64,000 bases of DNA from Gracilibacillus salinarum (GCF_022919575.1 NZ_CP095071.1:124001-188000); one strand, 5' to 3'. Shown: positions 10,731-19,598, numbered from the stretch's first letter. Numbers and translations: made by a program. The notes: generated by a model from the letters alone, not told the origin.

Positions 10731-11375
10731 GAGCCAAGAAAGGAAAAAAGTGCAGTCACAGCAGTAAAATATTGAACATGAAGTTTAGTTCCTATAATAT
10801 GGATTATGTTAACTAGCAGCTTAGTGGTGATTTTGAAATATTATGTGTGCTATGACACCGCTCCAGCCAACCACTTCGCGTCCTGCGGGGCACGGCTGAA
10901 GCTAACTTTGTGAAGAAGGGCGCTTCACAAAGTGGATCTTCAGCGCCTGCCTGTCCCGCGGGAGTCTACGTGGTTGGCCTGCGCTAGTATGATGCTCTAC
11001 AACTAATTTGACAGGAAGGATATGGACCGTTACCTGCATGGATTAGCCACCGTTTTTGATGATTTATAATACCTAGCACAACTGCTTATAGCTATTTTAA
11101 TGGTTGTAGAACTTCCCTAAAGCGTAGGAAATAGGCGGAGACTCCCGTGGAATCAGCGCGAGCTGAAGATCCACTTAGGGAAGAAAAGAATTTTCTTTTC
11201 TAAGTTAGCTGAAGCCGTGCCCACAGGACGCGGAGCCTATTTCTGGAGCTTTGCTAAGCAGATAAAATATATCAAAATGATCATTCTGCAATACAGCCTT
11301 TGTTGACATAATCCATATTATAAGAAGTGGTTTATTAATTAAGTTAATTAGGACTGGGCGGGATTACCTCATACT
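10731..11375 (+). repeat. R1 copy c, complete, forward core
   Basis: Best complete copy. Left flank 10731-10790; left terminal repeat 10791-10813; palindrome H1 10866-10979 (arms CCAACCAC...GTGGTTGG, tip stem CTTTGTGAAG/CTTCACAAAG); a spacer of about 145 bp; palindrome H2 11125-11243 (tip AGAAAAGAA/TTCTTTTCT); right terminal repeat 11302-11324, the inverse of the left one; right flank with GGACTGGGCGGG at about 11350. No ORF with a ribosome binding site is present. Confidence 0.9.
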
Positions 11376-11479
11376 ATTTTCCTTATTTTTGTAAAACTAA
11401 ACATTTCGGTTCAATCCCAGGTGCTTTTTGGGTTAGAATAAAGGAGTGGACAATCACTATGTTAAAGGAGGAACAAAAT

Positions 11480-12415
11480 GTGTTAAAAAAATACATAACA
11501 ATTATGCTATTCGGTTTATTGCTATTTATCGTAGCTTGTGGTGATGATCAAAATCAGACAAGTAGTGAAAATGAAGAGGGAGAAGACCAAGCTGTCGAGG
11601 CAGGGAATCAATCAGATAGCGCTAACGGTGATGATACCGAAGATGACTCGCAACAAACCTCAAATGAGGAAGCTACTGATGAAAATGAAAGCAACTCAGA
11701 AAGTACAAGTGAAGATACTGAGGAAGTAGAAAAAGAAGAAGAACAGCCAAAAGAAACTCTTTATAGAATAACAGATAATTGGAGCTTAGAGCCAATTAAA
11801 GAAAGTACTAATGAAAAAGTAGTGTTGCTCACTATTGATGACGTACCAGAAGAACATGCGGTGGAAATGGCTAAAACTTTGAAAGAATTGGATGCTCCCG
11901 CTATCTTTTTTGTCAATGGTCATTTTCTTGAATCAGAGGAAGGAAAGAATGAATTAAAACAAATTTATGAAATGGGATTTACAATAGGGAACCATACATA
12001 TAATCATCAACAGTTATCAGTGGTGAAAGAAGAAAAGCAGAAAACAGAAATTCTTGAACTGAGCCAATTAATAGAAGAAATCATTGGAGAGAAACCTAAA
12101 TTCTTTAGAGCTCCTCATGGTGACAATACGGATTTTGCCAAGCAATATGTAAAAGAACAAGGTATGTTATTAATGAATTGGACTTACGGTTACGACTATT
12201 TTGAACCATACATGGATCAGGAAAAATTGACGAAGGCGATGGTATCTGGTGAAGCTCCGGAAATAGACATTGATTATTCTTTGCTAAAACCTGGTGCTAT
12301 TCTCTTAATGCATGATAGAGATTGGACAGCAGCAGCACTAAAAGATATTGTGACAGGTTTACGTGACAAAGGATATGAAATGGCAGATCCAGAAACAATT
12401 CAATTACCGGAATAA
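11480..12415 (+). CDS. Lipoprotein polysaccharide deacetylase (NodB domain)
   Basis: Predicted membrane-anchored carbohydrate esterase family 4 enzyme. Start placed at GTG 11480, 8 nt after AAAGGAGG; the frame is open to ATG 11459. The signal peptide ends in lipobox IVAC. About 80 mature residues are an acidic Glu/Asn/Ser/Thr-rich linker, followed by the NodB domain with TIDD (metal Asp), HTYNH, RAPHGD and LLMHD motifs. Likely role: N-deacetylation of peptidoglycan or another wall glycan; the exact substrate is unknown. It does not belong to the conserved gene order here and is preceded by R1, so it may be an accessory insertion. Confidence 0.85.
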   Translation: MLKKYITIMLFGLLLFIVACGDDQNQTSSENEEGEDQAVEAGNQSDSANGDDTEDDSQQTSNEEATDENESNSESTSEDTEEVEKEEEQPKETLYRITDNWSLEPIKESTNEKVVLLTIDDVPEEHAVEMAKTLKELDAPAIFFVNGHFLESEEGKNELKQIYEMGFTIGNHTYNHQQLSVVKEEKQKTEILELSQLIEEIIGEKPKFFRAPHGDNTDFAKQYVKEQGMLLMNWTYGYDYFEPYMDQEKLTKAMVSGEAPEIDIDYSLLKPGAILLMHDRDWTAAALKDIVTGLRDKGYEMADPETIQLPE

Positions 12416-12418
12416 CAA

Positions 12419-12466
12419 TAAAACGGTTCTGATTAGCAAATGCTATATATCAGAACCGTTTTTGTC
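12419..12466 (+). terminator. Deacetylase terminator
   Basis: A 13-bp stem (12421-12433 with 12449-12461) followed by a T-rich stretch lies just after the stop codon. Confidence 0.85.
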
Positions 12467-12523
12467 ATATAAAAGTAATGAAGATGGGTAAAAGTGTGTG
12501 AGAAATTACTATAATGCTATGAA

Positions 12524-14002
12524 CTATTTAAATGCAACGCGTTCTTTTAACACTCGAATAGTAGTTAGCGTTTCATCCTGCAAGCCTTGAACAGGTAGCC
12601 CCGATGCAACATTTTTGAATATATACGCTAAATTGTCTTCTGAAATGATTTCACCTGGGATAAAGATTGGAATCCCTGGTGGGTAGATCATGATTGACTC
12701 CGCACTTATTCTGCCTGCTGATTCAGCAAGTGGTATAATTTCATAATCCGCATAGAATGCTTCTCGCGGACTTACGGCTAAGAGCGGAATTTCAGGAATC
12801 GAAACATGTACTGCCCGTTCATTTGCTGTCTGACTAAAAGACTTTGTTAAAGCAGATAATGCTTGTAATAAATAATTGACATCTTCTTCGGTATCAGCAG
12901 TAGTTAAAATGCATAAAATATTGTACATGTCCGATAGTTCTACTTCAATGTTGTAATGATTCCGTAACCAGACTTCTGCATCATGTCCGGTAATACCTAA
13001 ATCTTTTACCGATATAATGATCTTAGTCGGATCAAAATCATAGGTTGCCACTGTTCCTAAAATTTCTTCACCGGGACAATAAAGGTTCTCCATTTGATTT
13101 ATGCTGTTCCTTGTATACGCAGCTAAATGGAGAACGTCGTGTAACAACTGTTTGCCATACTGATATAATCTCTTCCTTGCAACATCTAATGAAGCAAGCA
13201 ATATATAAGAAGTCGATGTGGTTGTTAACATGGACATGACAGTTTGTACTCTTTCATGATTGATAAGTCCTTCTCTGACATTTAAGACAGAGCTTTGCGT
13301 CATGGAGCCACCTAATTTATGAACACTAGTAGCAGCCATATCAGCACCTGCTTGCATAGCAGACAGTGGAAGCTTCTCATGAAAATGAATATGTACACCA
13401 TGCGCTTCATCGACGAGAACAGGTATGTGATGATCGTGTGATATTCGAACAATTTCCTTAAGATCAGCTGAAATACCGAAATAAGTAGGATTAATAACTA
13501 ATACTGCTTTTGCATCAGGATGTGCATGCAATGCTTTGCTAACGGCATTTGGAGTAATACCGTGTGAAATACCAAGCTGATGATCAATTTCAGGGTGGAT
13601 AAAGATTGGAATTGCTCCTGAAAAAATTAAAGCTGAAGTCACCGATTTATGAATATTTCTAGGTACAATAATTTTATCACCAGGTTCACAAACACTTAAG
13701 ATCATCGTCATAATCGCACCACTGGTTCCTTGAACAGAGAAGAAAGTATGATCAGCACCAAAGGCTTTTGCCGCTAAATCTTGTGCATCTTTTATCATTC
13801 CTTTAGGATGATGCAGATCGTCTAAAGGTTCGATATTAATTAAGTCGATAGCTAAAGCATTAGGACCAATGAACTCAAGGAATTCAGGGTCAATACCTTT
13901 GCCGCCTTTATGACCTGGAATATGAAAAGCTGCAGGATTGTTTCTAATATGTTGTATTAATCCACTAAAAAGTGGTGTATCTAATTGATTCATGCCTGTC
14001 AT
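12524..14002 (-). CDS. speA: Arginine decarboxylase (SpeA type)
   Basis: PLP enzyme of the Orn/Lys/Arg decarboxylase fold-I group; in Bacillus the orthologue makes agmatine, the first step to polyamines. HIPGHKGGKG near the N-terminus, the cofactor lysine Lys229 in SVHKLGGS, and PPGIPIFIPGE near the C-terminus are all present. The whole protein resembles B. subtilis SpeA as I remember it. Start ATG 14002 has AAAGGAG 5 nt upstream; the frame is open 11 codons further. Length 492 aa. It neighbours yktA/yktB as in B. subtilis. Confidence 0.95.
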   Translation of the reverse strand: MTGMNQLDTPLFSGLIQHIRNNPAAFHIPGHKGGKGIDPEFLEFIGPNALAIDLINIEPLDDLHHPKGMIKDAQDLAAKAFGADHTFFSVQGTSGAIMTMILSVCEPGDKIIVPRNIHKSVTSALIFSGAIPIFIHPEIDHQLGISHGITPNAVSKALHAHPDAKAVLVINPTYFGISADLKEIVRISHDHHIPVLVDEAHGVHIHFHEKLPLSAMQAGADMAATSVHKLGGSMTQSSVLNVREGLINHERVQTVMSMLTTTSTSYILLASLDVARKRLYQYGKQLLHDVLHLAAYTRNSINQMENLYCPGEEILGTVATYDFDPTKIIISVKDLGITGHDAEVWLRNHYNIEVELSDMYNILCILTTADTEEDVNYLLQALSALTKSFSQTANERAVHVSIPEIPLLAVSPREAFYADYEIIPLAESAGRISAESIMIYPPGIPIFIPGEIISEDNLAYIFKNVASGLPVQGLQDETLTTIRVLKERVAFK

Positions 14003-14138
14003 CGAAACTCCTTTACCGGTTGAAATTGAAAGCACAAGGTATTATAGCAAATCAAACGATGAATAGCTAGCTATTTAGCTATACTTTCCTTAACGTACAT
14101 GTTAAAATACGAACGAAGCTAATAAAGAGGTGTTTGTA

Positions 14139-14408
14139 ATGAATTACAGTTATCCTATTGATGAAACCTGGACGACAGAAGAAATTGTAGATGTCGTCAA
14201 TTATTTTTCCTTAATTGAAAAAGCATATGAAAAAGGTGTTCAAAAACAAGATCTGGTAGCAGCGTATAATCGTTATAAGCAAATTGTTCCTTCAAAAAGT
14301 GAAGAGAAACAATTAGATAAGCAATTTGAAAAGCAGTCAGGATATACACCTTTTCGTGTCATTAAAAAAGCGAAAGATCTTGGTAATCAGGATACCATTA
14401 AAATGTAA
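14139..14408 (+). CDS. yktA: UPF0223 protein YktA
   Basis: 89-aa protein of unknown function from the UPF0223 family (MNYSYPIDETWTTEEI start). ATG 14139 follows AAAGAGGTG by 6 nt; a GTG nine bases earlier overlaps the ribosome binding site and is rejected. It is transcribed divergently from speA. Confidence 0.88.
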   Translation: MNYSYPIDETWTTEEIVDVVNYFSLIEKAYEKGVQKQDLVAAYNRYKQIVPSKSEEKQLDKQFEKQSGYTPFRVIKKAKDLGNQDTIKM

Positions 14409-14411
14409 AGA

Positions 14412-14451
14412 CTAACCCCTCAAGTGCAGGAGCACAGAGGGGTTCTGCTTT
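14412..14451 (+). terminator. yktA terminator
   Basis: An 8-bp stem AACCCCTC/GAGGGGTT (14414-14421 with 14437-14444) with a T-rich tail. It may also serve yktB on the other strand. Confidence 0.7.
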
Positions 14452-14453
14452 TT

Positions 14454-15074
14454 CTATACATTCATGGACGAACGATAAAGTGGTGCAAGCGTATGGATTG
14501 TATCACGAACTGTTTCTATAAACGCATCACCATCCTGAAGCAATGGATCATTAGCATCGATACGTCTGCCAATTAGGAATTCACCTTTTTTTACTTTTTT
14601 GAATCGTTCTAAACCATCTTGTAAATCAACTTCACTAAGTTTGGCTGCTTCGTTTTTCATATGATCAAGCGAAATATCAAAATGATCTGGTACAGTATTT
14701 TCGATATCCGTTATCTCCTGTAAGAATTTCTCAGCTATTTGTTGTTTGTGGGGCAACTCATAAATAAAGGCTAACCAAATAAATACATGGTCGTCCCATA
14801 ATCCTACTTGGAAATGTGGATGTTTCTTATATCCTCTTTTATCATGACAATAGGCTGACCACGTGTCTTTTGGTGGATTTACGGTTCGTCTTGCATGTCT
14901 GGCGATATGGAGGTGCATATCATGCCCGGCTATCGACCTTAAATCTTCTTCTATCGCTTCGTATATATATCTAAACTTTGGCTGAATACGGTCTTGTATT
15001 GCTTCCATTCTTTCTTCAAGACCTTCTAATTGAAATGTTGCAAAATCTGTTTTGCTAAATCCACGGAACGTCAT
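14454..15074 (-). CDS. yktB: DUF1054 protein YktB
   Basis: 206-aa member of the DUF1054/UPF0637 family, function unknown. The MTFRGFSKTDFATF start and the PPKDTWSAY and HPHFQVG stretches are family-typical. It is convergent with yktA and divergent from the suhB-type gene. A Fur-box-like sequence lies 19 bp upstream of its start. Confidence 0.9.
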   Translation of the reverse strand: MTFRGFSKTDFATFQLEGLEERMEAIQDRIQPKFRYIYEAIEEDLRSIAGHDMHLHIARHARRTVNPPKDTWSAYCHDKRGYKKHPHFQVGLWDDHVFIWLAFIYELPHKQQIAEKFLQEITDIENTVPDHFDISLDHMKNEAAKLSEVDLQDGLERFKKVKKGEFLIGRRIDANDPLLQDGDAFIETVRDTIHTLAPLYRSSMNV

Positions 15075-15092
15075 AAATTTTCACCTTTCTAT

Positions 15093-15111
15093 TCTAATTA
15101 TTATCATTATT
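15093..15111 (-). promoter_or_regulatory. Fur-box-like sequence upstream of yktB
   Basis: On the minus strand AATAATGATAATAATTAGA agrees with the classical 19-bp Fur box at 15 of 19 positions by my count. The region is very AT-rich, so chance similarity is possible. Confidence 0.3.
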
Positions 15112-15175
15112 AGTTTATACTAATTATTATGTAATTGCAAAGGAATACACTAGGTTTTTAAATACACAGAAAATT

Positions 15176-15184
15176 TGCTAAAAT
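15176..15184 (+). promoter_or_regulatory. Extended -10 promoter for the suhB-type gene
   Basis: TGCTAAAAT (TAAAAT at 15179-15184) lies 33 nt before the start codon. Confidence 0.4.
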
Positions 15185-15216
15185 AGAAGTACATTATTTG
15201 GAATGGAGGATGGCTT

Positions 15217-16020
15217 ATGAATACAGCCCTTCGACAAGAAATATATAAACATGCAACAAGTTGGATTTACGAAGCAGGTGCTTCTATTCGTAATCAGATA
15301 GATGATCAGTATCAAATTGATACAAAATCTAACGCAAATGACTTGGTTACAGAAGTGGATCGTTCTACTGAACAATATTTTGCTCAACAGATTCGGAATA
15401 CATACCCGGACCATAAGATTGTAGGGGAAGAAGGATATGGTGACAAAATAGAGAATTTAGACGGAACAGTGTGGATTATTGATCCAATTGATGGAACGAT
15501 GAATTTTGTCCATCAGAAACGTAATTTTGCTATATCCATAGGCATTTTCTTTGAAGGTGTTGGTGAAATTGGTCTCATTTATAATGTTATGGAAGACGTA
15601 TTATATAGTGCGAAGAGAGGGGAAGGGGCGTTTAAAGACGATAAGCGGTTGCCATCTCTAAGTAAAGATGTCACGCTAGAAACGAGCATTATCGCGATGA
15701 ATAGCTCATTAGCTTGTAAAAATCAAAGAATTAATGAACAAAAGGTACAGCAGTTAGTGCTTGATAGCAGAGGCGCGAGGTCATATGGTTCTGCCGCATT
15801 AGAATTTGCCTTCGTAGCTGAAGGGATTATTGATGCCTACTTAACCATGCGACTGGCACCTTGGGATTTTGCTGCGGGTATGATTCTTGTAAACGAAGTT
15901 GGTGGGGTCACCATGCAAGCCAACCAACAGCCGGTAAATTTGCTGGAGAAAAACACGATTCTGACTTGTAATAATCAGATTACAGAGCGGCTATTGTCTG
16001 ATTACATTGAATTAAAATAA
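15217..16020 (+). CDS. suhB: Inositol monophosphatase family protein (YktC/SuhB)
   Basis: Mg-dependent sugar or inositol phosphate phosphatase. The family's metal-site residues are visible: GEEG (Glu71/72), DPIDGT (89-94) and PWDFAAG (Asp217). 267 aa, AATGGAGGA ribosome binding site. Positional equivalent of B. subtilis yktC. The true substrate could be inositol phosphate, NADP or a sugar bisphosphate; sequence alone does not decide. Confidence 0.9.
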   Translation: MNTALRQEIYKHATSWIYEAGASIRNQIDDQYQIDTKSNANDLVTEVDRSTEQYFAQQIRNTYPDHKIVGEEGYGDKIENLDGTVWIIDPIDGTMNFVHQKRNFAISIGIFFEGVGEIGLIYNVMEDVLYSAKRGEGAFKDDKRLPSLSKDVTLETSIIAMNSSLACKNQRINEQKVQQLVLDSRGARSYGSAALEFAFVAEGIIDAYLTMRLAPWDFAAGMILVNEVGGVTMQANQQPVNLLEKNTILTCNNQITERLLSDYIELK

Positions 16021-16056
16021 AAACATACTAGCAGTGAATAAATGCTAGTATGTTAA
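16018..16056 (-). terminator. ylaF terminator
   Basis: A perfect 12-bp stem (16022-16033 with 16043-16054) has an A-run on its left, giving a U-run on the minus strand. It overlaps the ylaF stop codon and may also halt suhB transcription. Confidence 0.75.
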
Positions 16057-16223
16057 CTTGCTTCTCGTTTCTTTAAGGATATACCAAAGCCCATCACTGC
16101 AAACCCTGCTAATAGGGCAATTAGAATAAACCAAGCACTTCTTAACGCAATGCCGACACCAGCTGCGCTGAAGCACAAGATTACTGTTAACGCTAGTAAA
16201 AATTTGGATAGCTGGAATTTCAT
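16053..16223 (-). CDS. ylaF: YlaF-type membrane protein (DUF5325)
   Basis: A 56-aa ORF with two hydrophobic segments (about 8-25 and 31-49) and a basic C-terminus KKREAS. A GAGGTGA ribosome binding site precedes two adjacent ATGs; the second gives better spacing. Size, two-helix pattern and neighbourhood (suhB-type gene, then ylaH, ylaI) fit YlaF of B. subtilis. Function unknown. Confidence 0.75.
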   Translation of the reverse strand: MKFQLSKFLLALTVILCFSAAGVGIALRSAWFILIALLAGFAVMGFGISLKKREAS

Positions 16224-16279
16224 CATGTCACCTCAATTAAAATATCGCTATAAACAGCATATCATAATTTATTATGAAA

Positions 16280-16308
16280 TTGTATTTATCTGTCGTTTAA
16301 AGTATAAT
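16280..16308 (+). promoter_or_regulatory. SigA promoter of ylaH
   Basis: TTGTAT (16280-16285), a 17-bp spacer and TATAAT (16303-16308) lie 35 nt before the ylaH start. Confidence 0.7.
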
Positions 16309-16343
16309 AGATTTGTTTGAATGTATATTTTTGGAGGTTACAT

Positions 16344-16727
16344 ATGCAATCAGGAACTGTAATAGAGGTACCGAATAATTTATGGCCAGTTGCGGATTTT
16401 TTTATGAAGGATCTGGGTGGGCAGGTTAATATAGCAAATGAAACAGAAATGGCTAGTATAATTAGAGGTTTTTTCTTCTTGTACTTGACCGTAGTTGTTC
16501 TGGCAATATTAGCTTATAAATTTGGATTTGCCAAGAAATTATCACCTCTACAATCATTCATCATCTATATTTTATTATTTGTTGGTATGTTCTTTTTAAC
16601 TTTAATTTTTGGCTTAAACTTACCACTGGCTGAAAGTTTATTTATCATAGCTGTGGTCATGGGGGTTTATCGATTAAGGTTATTTCAAGAACGAAAACAT
16701 AATAATCAAAAAAAAGCTGAACAATGA
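16344..16727 (+). CDS. ylaH: YlaH-like membrane protein
   Basis: 127-aa membrane protein with three hydrophobic segments in the middle and C-terminal parts and a basic tail. Start ATG 16344 lies after TTGGAGG with good spacing; the frame is open 9 codons further without a ribosome binding site. The YKFGFAKKL stretch and the position before ylaI identify the YlaH family. Function unknown. Confidence 0.85.
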   Translation: MQSGTVIEVPNNLWPVADFFMKDLGGQVNIANETEMASIIRGFFFLYLTVVVLAILAYKFGFAKKLSPLQSFIIYILLFVGMFFLTLIFGLNLPLAESLFIIAVVMGVYRLRLFQERKHNNQKKAEQ

Positions 16728-16748
16728 GCAATTGTTCAGCTTTTTTTA
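16709..16748. terminator. Bidirectional terminator between ylaH and ylaI
   Basis: An 11-bp stem AAGCTGAACAA/TTGTTCAGCTT (16714-16724 with 16732-16742) is flanked by A7 and T9 runs. It includes the ylaH stop codon. Confidence 0.9.
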
Positions 16749-16751
16749 TAA

Positions 16752-16958
16752 TTAGGATAAATACTGGTCTTGTACTTCTTTTTTTCGGTATAATTTAAAA
16801 TTTCCTGTTTTATGCCGCTTCATTGTATTTTCTTCTATTCGTTTATCACACTCTGGACATAGGTAAGTGTGGATTAGGCGGTTGCGCAATTTTTTGGCTT
16901 GTGGGCAATCGTTATCTATTTTATTTATTTTATCACATATGACACATTTTACTCGCAT
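16752..16958 (-). CDS. ylaI: YlaI zinc-ribbon-like protein
   Basis: 68-aa protein with CVIC near the N-terminus and CPEC in the middle, four cysteines that could bind zinc, and a basic C-terminus. It matches YlaI of Bacillus in size and position. No known function. Confidence 0.85.
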   Translation of the reverse strand: MRVKCVICDKINKIDNDCPQAKKLRNRLIHTYLCPECDKRIEENTMKRHKTGNFKLYRKKEVQDQYLS

Positions 16959-17096
16959 TGTCTCACCTCTAAGTCATGAAAATAATTTCATTACTATAAT
17001 TGTAACATAAATTTGGTATTTACCATAGGTCATAATAAATGTTTGACTGGTGATACTAAGGGTATAGCTATACTAAGAATACACGAAAGGATGATA

Positions 17097-17357
17097 ATGA
17101 TGCAAAAACGAAATATGATCGGGATGGTTGGTGCAGCAGCTGGAGTAGCTACTATTTCTTATATGTTAATGGATAAGGATAAGCGGACAATGCTCATGGA
17201 TAAATGGTCAGGTGTTAAAGATTATTTGAATACAGAAAATACGGACTTACCGATTGAGGAAGCTGGTGATCCTGGTAAAGATCAATTAGAAAATGCAGAT
17301 ATGGTTGCAGAAGGATCTCAGTTTGGCGTCGATTATTATAATAAAGTAAAACAATAA
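17097..17357 (+). CDS. Small protein with one membrane segment
   Basis: 86 aa: a short basic N-terminus, a Gly/Ala-rich hydrophobic stretch (about 7-22), then a charged soluble part ending FGVDYYNKVKQ. The ATG at 17097 follows AAAGG by 6 nt; the frame is open much further upstream without a ribosome binding site. It resembles YtxH-like small stress or envelope proteins in layout, but I do not recognise a family. Confidence 0.65.
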   Translation: MMQKRNMIGMVGAAAGVATISYMLMDKDKRTMLMDKWSGVKDYLNTENTDLPIEEAGDPGKDQLENADMVAEGSQFGVDYYNKVKQ

Positions 17358-17373
17358 GAGGTCGTTTTCAATA

Positions 17374-17416
17374 AAAGAAACACCCTGCACTGTGGCGTGC
17401 AGGGTGCTTCTTTTTA
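17374..17416 (+). terminator. Terminator of the small membrane protein gene
   Basis: A GC-rich hairpin (CACCCTGCA with TGCAGGGTG, extended by GAA/TTC pairs) is followed by TTTTT. Confidence 0.85.
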
Positions 17417-17451
17417 ACTGCAAAAATGTTAGCGTGACGTAGTGAATTTAG

Positions 17452-17500
17452 AATAAAAAATTCGACACTCGCTAATAGACGAGGCGAATGTCGAGTTTTT
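17452..17500. terminator. Second hairpin terminator, probably for ylaJ
   Basis: An imperfect 13-bp hairpin (ATTCGACACTCGC with GCGAATGTCGAGT) is flanked by A6 and T5. On the minus strand it could end ylaJ; on the plus strand R2 copy 1 begins right behind it. Confidence 0.6.
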
Positions 17501-17502
17501 CT

Positions 17503-17665
17503 GATGAGTATAGAAAGTTTAAATTTTTTAGATTCGTACACTTTTTGACAGGAACAGCCGTGTCCAGCTTCAGCGCCCGTAATCTAGGCGACTTCCTGCA
17601 TCGGCATCACTTGCTCACCGTGATTCCTTTATCTCAGTCGATGCCGCTCAGTCGCTGGCTTGCAT
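17503..17665 (+). repeat. R2 copy 1
   Basis: Shares AGTATAGAAAGTTTAAATTTT, GCCGTGTCCAGCTTCAGCGCC, CTAGGCGACTTC and the TTGCTCACCGTGATTCCTTT/ATCTCAGTCGAT stretch with copies at 29811-30008 (opposite strand) and 44226-44452. It ends directly at the stop codon of ylaJ. It fills most of the 311-bp gap. Confidence 0.85.
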
Positions 17666-17668
17666 ATA

Positions 17669-18256
17669 TTAATCCTTCTGATGATTGGATTGTTCATCAT
17701 TAATTTCTTCCATTTCCTGTTTTTCTTGGTCTTCCATAATCTGTTTATTCTGATCGATGTTTTCCGTTTGCTTTTCATTTAACGGTAGTTCAGGCATCCA
17801 GCGACCGGTAATATTTGCTATCTCTTCGGTAAATGCCTCAATAGGATGGCCCTCTTGTATTTTTTCTCCCATTGCCTGTAGTCGTTTAAATACATCAGCA
17901 TCTGCAATGATTATAGCTTTTCTACCGTATGGATCGTGTTCTAACGCTTCGAGAACGGCATATTTAATTGTACCAACCCGAGAACGATCAAGATCTTCAT
18001 CTACATCAATACTGACGATCACCCCACGGTTCGTTATCAAGGCGGTTGCATCATTGACATTCGGAACTTGGCTCGCTATATTTGCTAAATATTGCGCTTT
18101 TTCCTGATTATCCATATCATCGCTAGGCGTTGGATCAGAGTTTTTAACTTGAACAGCACCAAGATCATCTGTATTTTGAGCTAAATCGTTATCTTGTACA
18201 TCTTGTTGACAACCAAGTAAAACGAGGCTGAAACAGATAAAAATCAGATATTTCAT
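17669..18256 (-). CDS. ylaJ: YhcN/YlaJ family sporulation lipoprotein
   Basis: 195-aa lipoprotein with lipobox LLGC (Cys16), an acidic Gln/Asp-rich linker, then a domain with the ITNRGVIVSIDVDED and YGRKAIIIADADVFKR stretches typical of YhcN/YlaJ proteins, which are found in spores. The C-terminal 35 residues are Gln/Glu/Asn-rich and vary in the family. AAGGAGGG lies upstream with good spacing. The symbol is assigned from family and synteny. Confidence 0.85.
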   Translation of the reverse strand: MKYLIFICFSLVLLGCQQDVQDNDLAQNTDDLGAVQVKNSDPTPSDDMDNQEKAQYLANIASQVPNVNDATALITNRGVIVSIDVDEDLDRSRVGTIKYAVLEALEHDPYGRKAIIIADADVFKRLQAMGEKIQEGHPIEAFTEEIANITGRWMPELPLNEKQTENIDQNKQIMEDQEKQEMEEINDEQSNHQKD

Positions 18257-18432
18257 TTTTAAAACCCTCCTTTTCCTATGTATATTTTTTGTCTAATTCA
18301 AAAAAATATACTCATGAGAAAAAAAGAAGGGTTCAAAAGTTTTTTACTGCTGTTTTGACAAAACGTCTGAAATTAAAAAATATTGCTTGATAACCAATCA
18401 GTACTTTTACATCTGATTTTGACTGAAGGCTT

Positions 18433-18885
18433 TTAGATAAATTCTATTGCTTGAATAGCTTTTACAGGGTTTTCCTGATTGGACCCATCACCATAATACA
18501 AATGGGCAGGACCGTCTTCTTTAATCTGTTTGCCATCAATAGAGAACAATAAAAACGAAGCTAATAAAGTTTCCGCAGAAATAGTATATGTATCCTCCGT
18601 TGTAATGATATTTACTTGCGTGGCGCTTTCATTTATTTCGGCATTTTCCACAAATTCACGAATAGGCATAACATACGAATAAGCCAACAATTCTTTTTTA
18701 TTGTATTTTTTTACACTGTGATTCACAGGGGGCTTATTTAATTTACTTCCTGATTCTACCTTATTTTCTTCCTCAGACGTTTCCGAAAACGCATTCTCTA
18801 ACTTTACTTTTCTGTCATCAAAAATCCAGACACTCGGATCTAACGTAATCGGGTACTTTACTTTTCCTTTAATTTGTATAATCAC
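18433..18885 (-). CDS. ylaL: YlaL-like protein
   Basis: 150-aa cytoplasmic protein starting MIIQIKGKVKYPITLDPSVW, with a Ser/Glu-rich insertion around 35-60. Length and position (between ylaJ and ylaN) fit YlaL. Function is not known to me, and the annotation as a peptidyl-prolyl isomerase-like protein in databases should be treated with care. The 176-bp gap to ylaJ is AT-rich and shows no gene. Confidence 0.7.
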   Translation of the reverse strand: MIIQIKGKVKYPITLDPSVWIFDDRKVKLENAFSETSEEENKVESGSKLNKPPVNHSVKKYNKKELLAYSYVMPIREFVENAEINESATQVNIITTEDTYTISAETLLASFLLFSIDGKQIKEDGPAHLYYGDGSNQENPVKAIQAIEFI

Positions 18886-19104
18886 TCATTCTCACCTCAT
18901 TCATTGTTGCGTTACTATTAAGGATAGCAGACAATTGGAGAAAATGCATTTATCAAGGTGCGGATAGAAACAAAGGGATCAAAAATTACGATAGGATCTG
19001 ACTGTTTTATAAAGGAAATGAACCGATCATTACAAAATCTTATATAAATATTCATCTTGCTCGTACATATACATAATATTAAACTTGTTAACTAGTGTCC
19101 TATC

Positions 19105-19133
19105 TTGCATTTTTGCTAGGATCAAGGTATTAT
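19105..19133 (+). promoter_or_regulatory. SigA-type promoter of ylaN
   Basis: TTGCAT (19105-19110), a 17-bp spacer and TATTAT (19128-19133) lie 35 nt before the ylaN start. Confidence 0.6.
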
Positions 19134-19168
19134 TACTAATAGAAGTATGAATACGGAGGGGATTTGAG

Positions 19169-19459
19169 TTGATACCTGAAGTGGCTGTAAGTAAAGAAGA
19201 GCAAGCCTATGCAATTTTGAAGGCTGATGCGGATAAAATATTGCAATTAATTAAAGTTCAAATAGATAACTTAACGATGCCACAGTGCCCTTTATATGAA
19301 GAAGTACTTGATACACAAATGTTTGGTTTATCAAAAGAAATAGATTTCGCTGTCCGCCTGGAACTGATTAGGGAAGAGGATGGTAAAGTGCTCTTAGATA
19401 ATCTGGAAAAGCAGCTGAATGTACTGCATGAGGCGTCACAACAACATTATAGACGATAA
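19169..19459 (+). CDS. ylaN: YlaN (iron homeostasis, UPF0358)
   Basis: 96-aa helical protein of the UPF0358 family. YlaN is essential in B. subtilis unless iron is supplied and is reported to interact with Fur. The start is TTG, 7 nt after GGAGGGG. The sequence is highly family-like ([18 protein letters not shown]). It is followed by a terminator and ftsW. Confidence 0.92.
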   Translation: MIPEVAVSKEEQAYAILKADADKILQLIKVQIDNLTMPQCPLYEEVLDTQMFGLSKEIDFAVRLELIREEDGKVLLDNLEKQLNVLHEASQQHYRR

Positions 19460-19498
19460 CTGAAAACTTTGCCCCATCATAGGCAAGGTTTTTGTTTT
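19460..19498 (+). terminator. ylaN terminator
   Basis: An imperfect 10-bp hairpin (AAACTTTGCC with GGCAAGGTTT) is followed by a T-rich stretch. Confidence 0.75.
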
Positions 19499-19598
19499 AC
19501 TAGCTTGCTTCTCCTATTTATAATGTCCTATATTAATCATACATGATATTATGATAGAATAAGTTTGAACAATATACTAGATTCCGAGGTATCTGTTT

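Noticed and set aside
10731..11375. R1 as a retron or group II intron
   Set aside because: No reverse transcriptase ORF lies next to any copy, and the typical intron domain structure is not visible. A separate trans-acting partner cannot be excluded.
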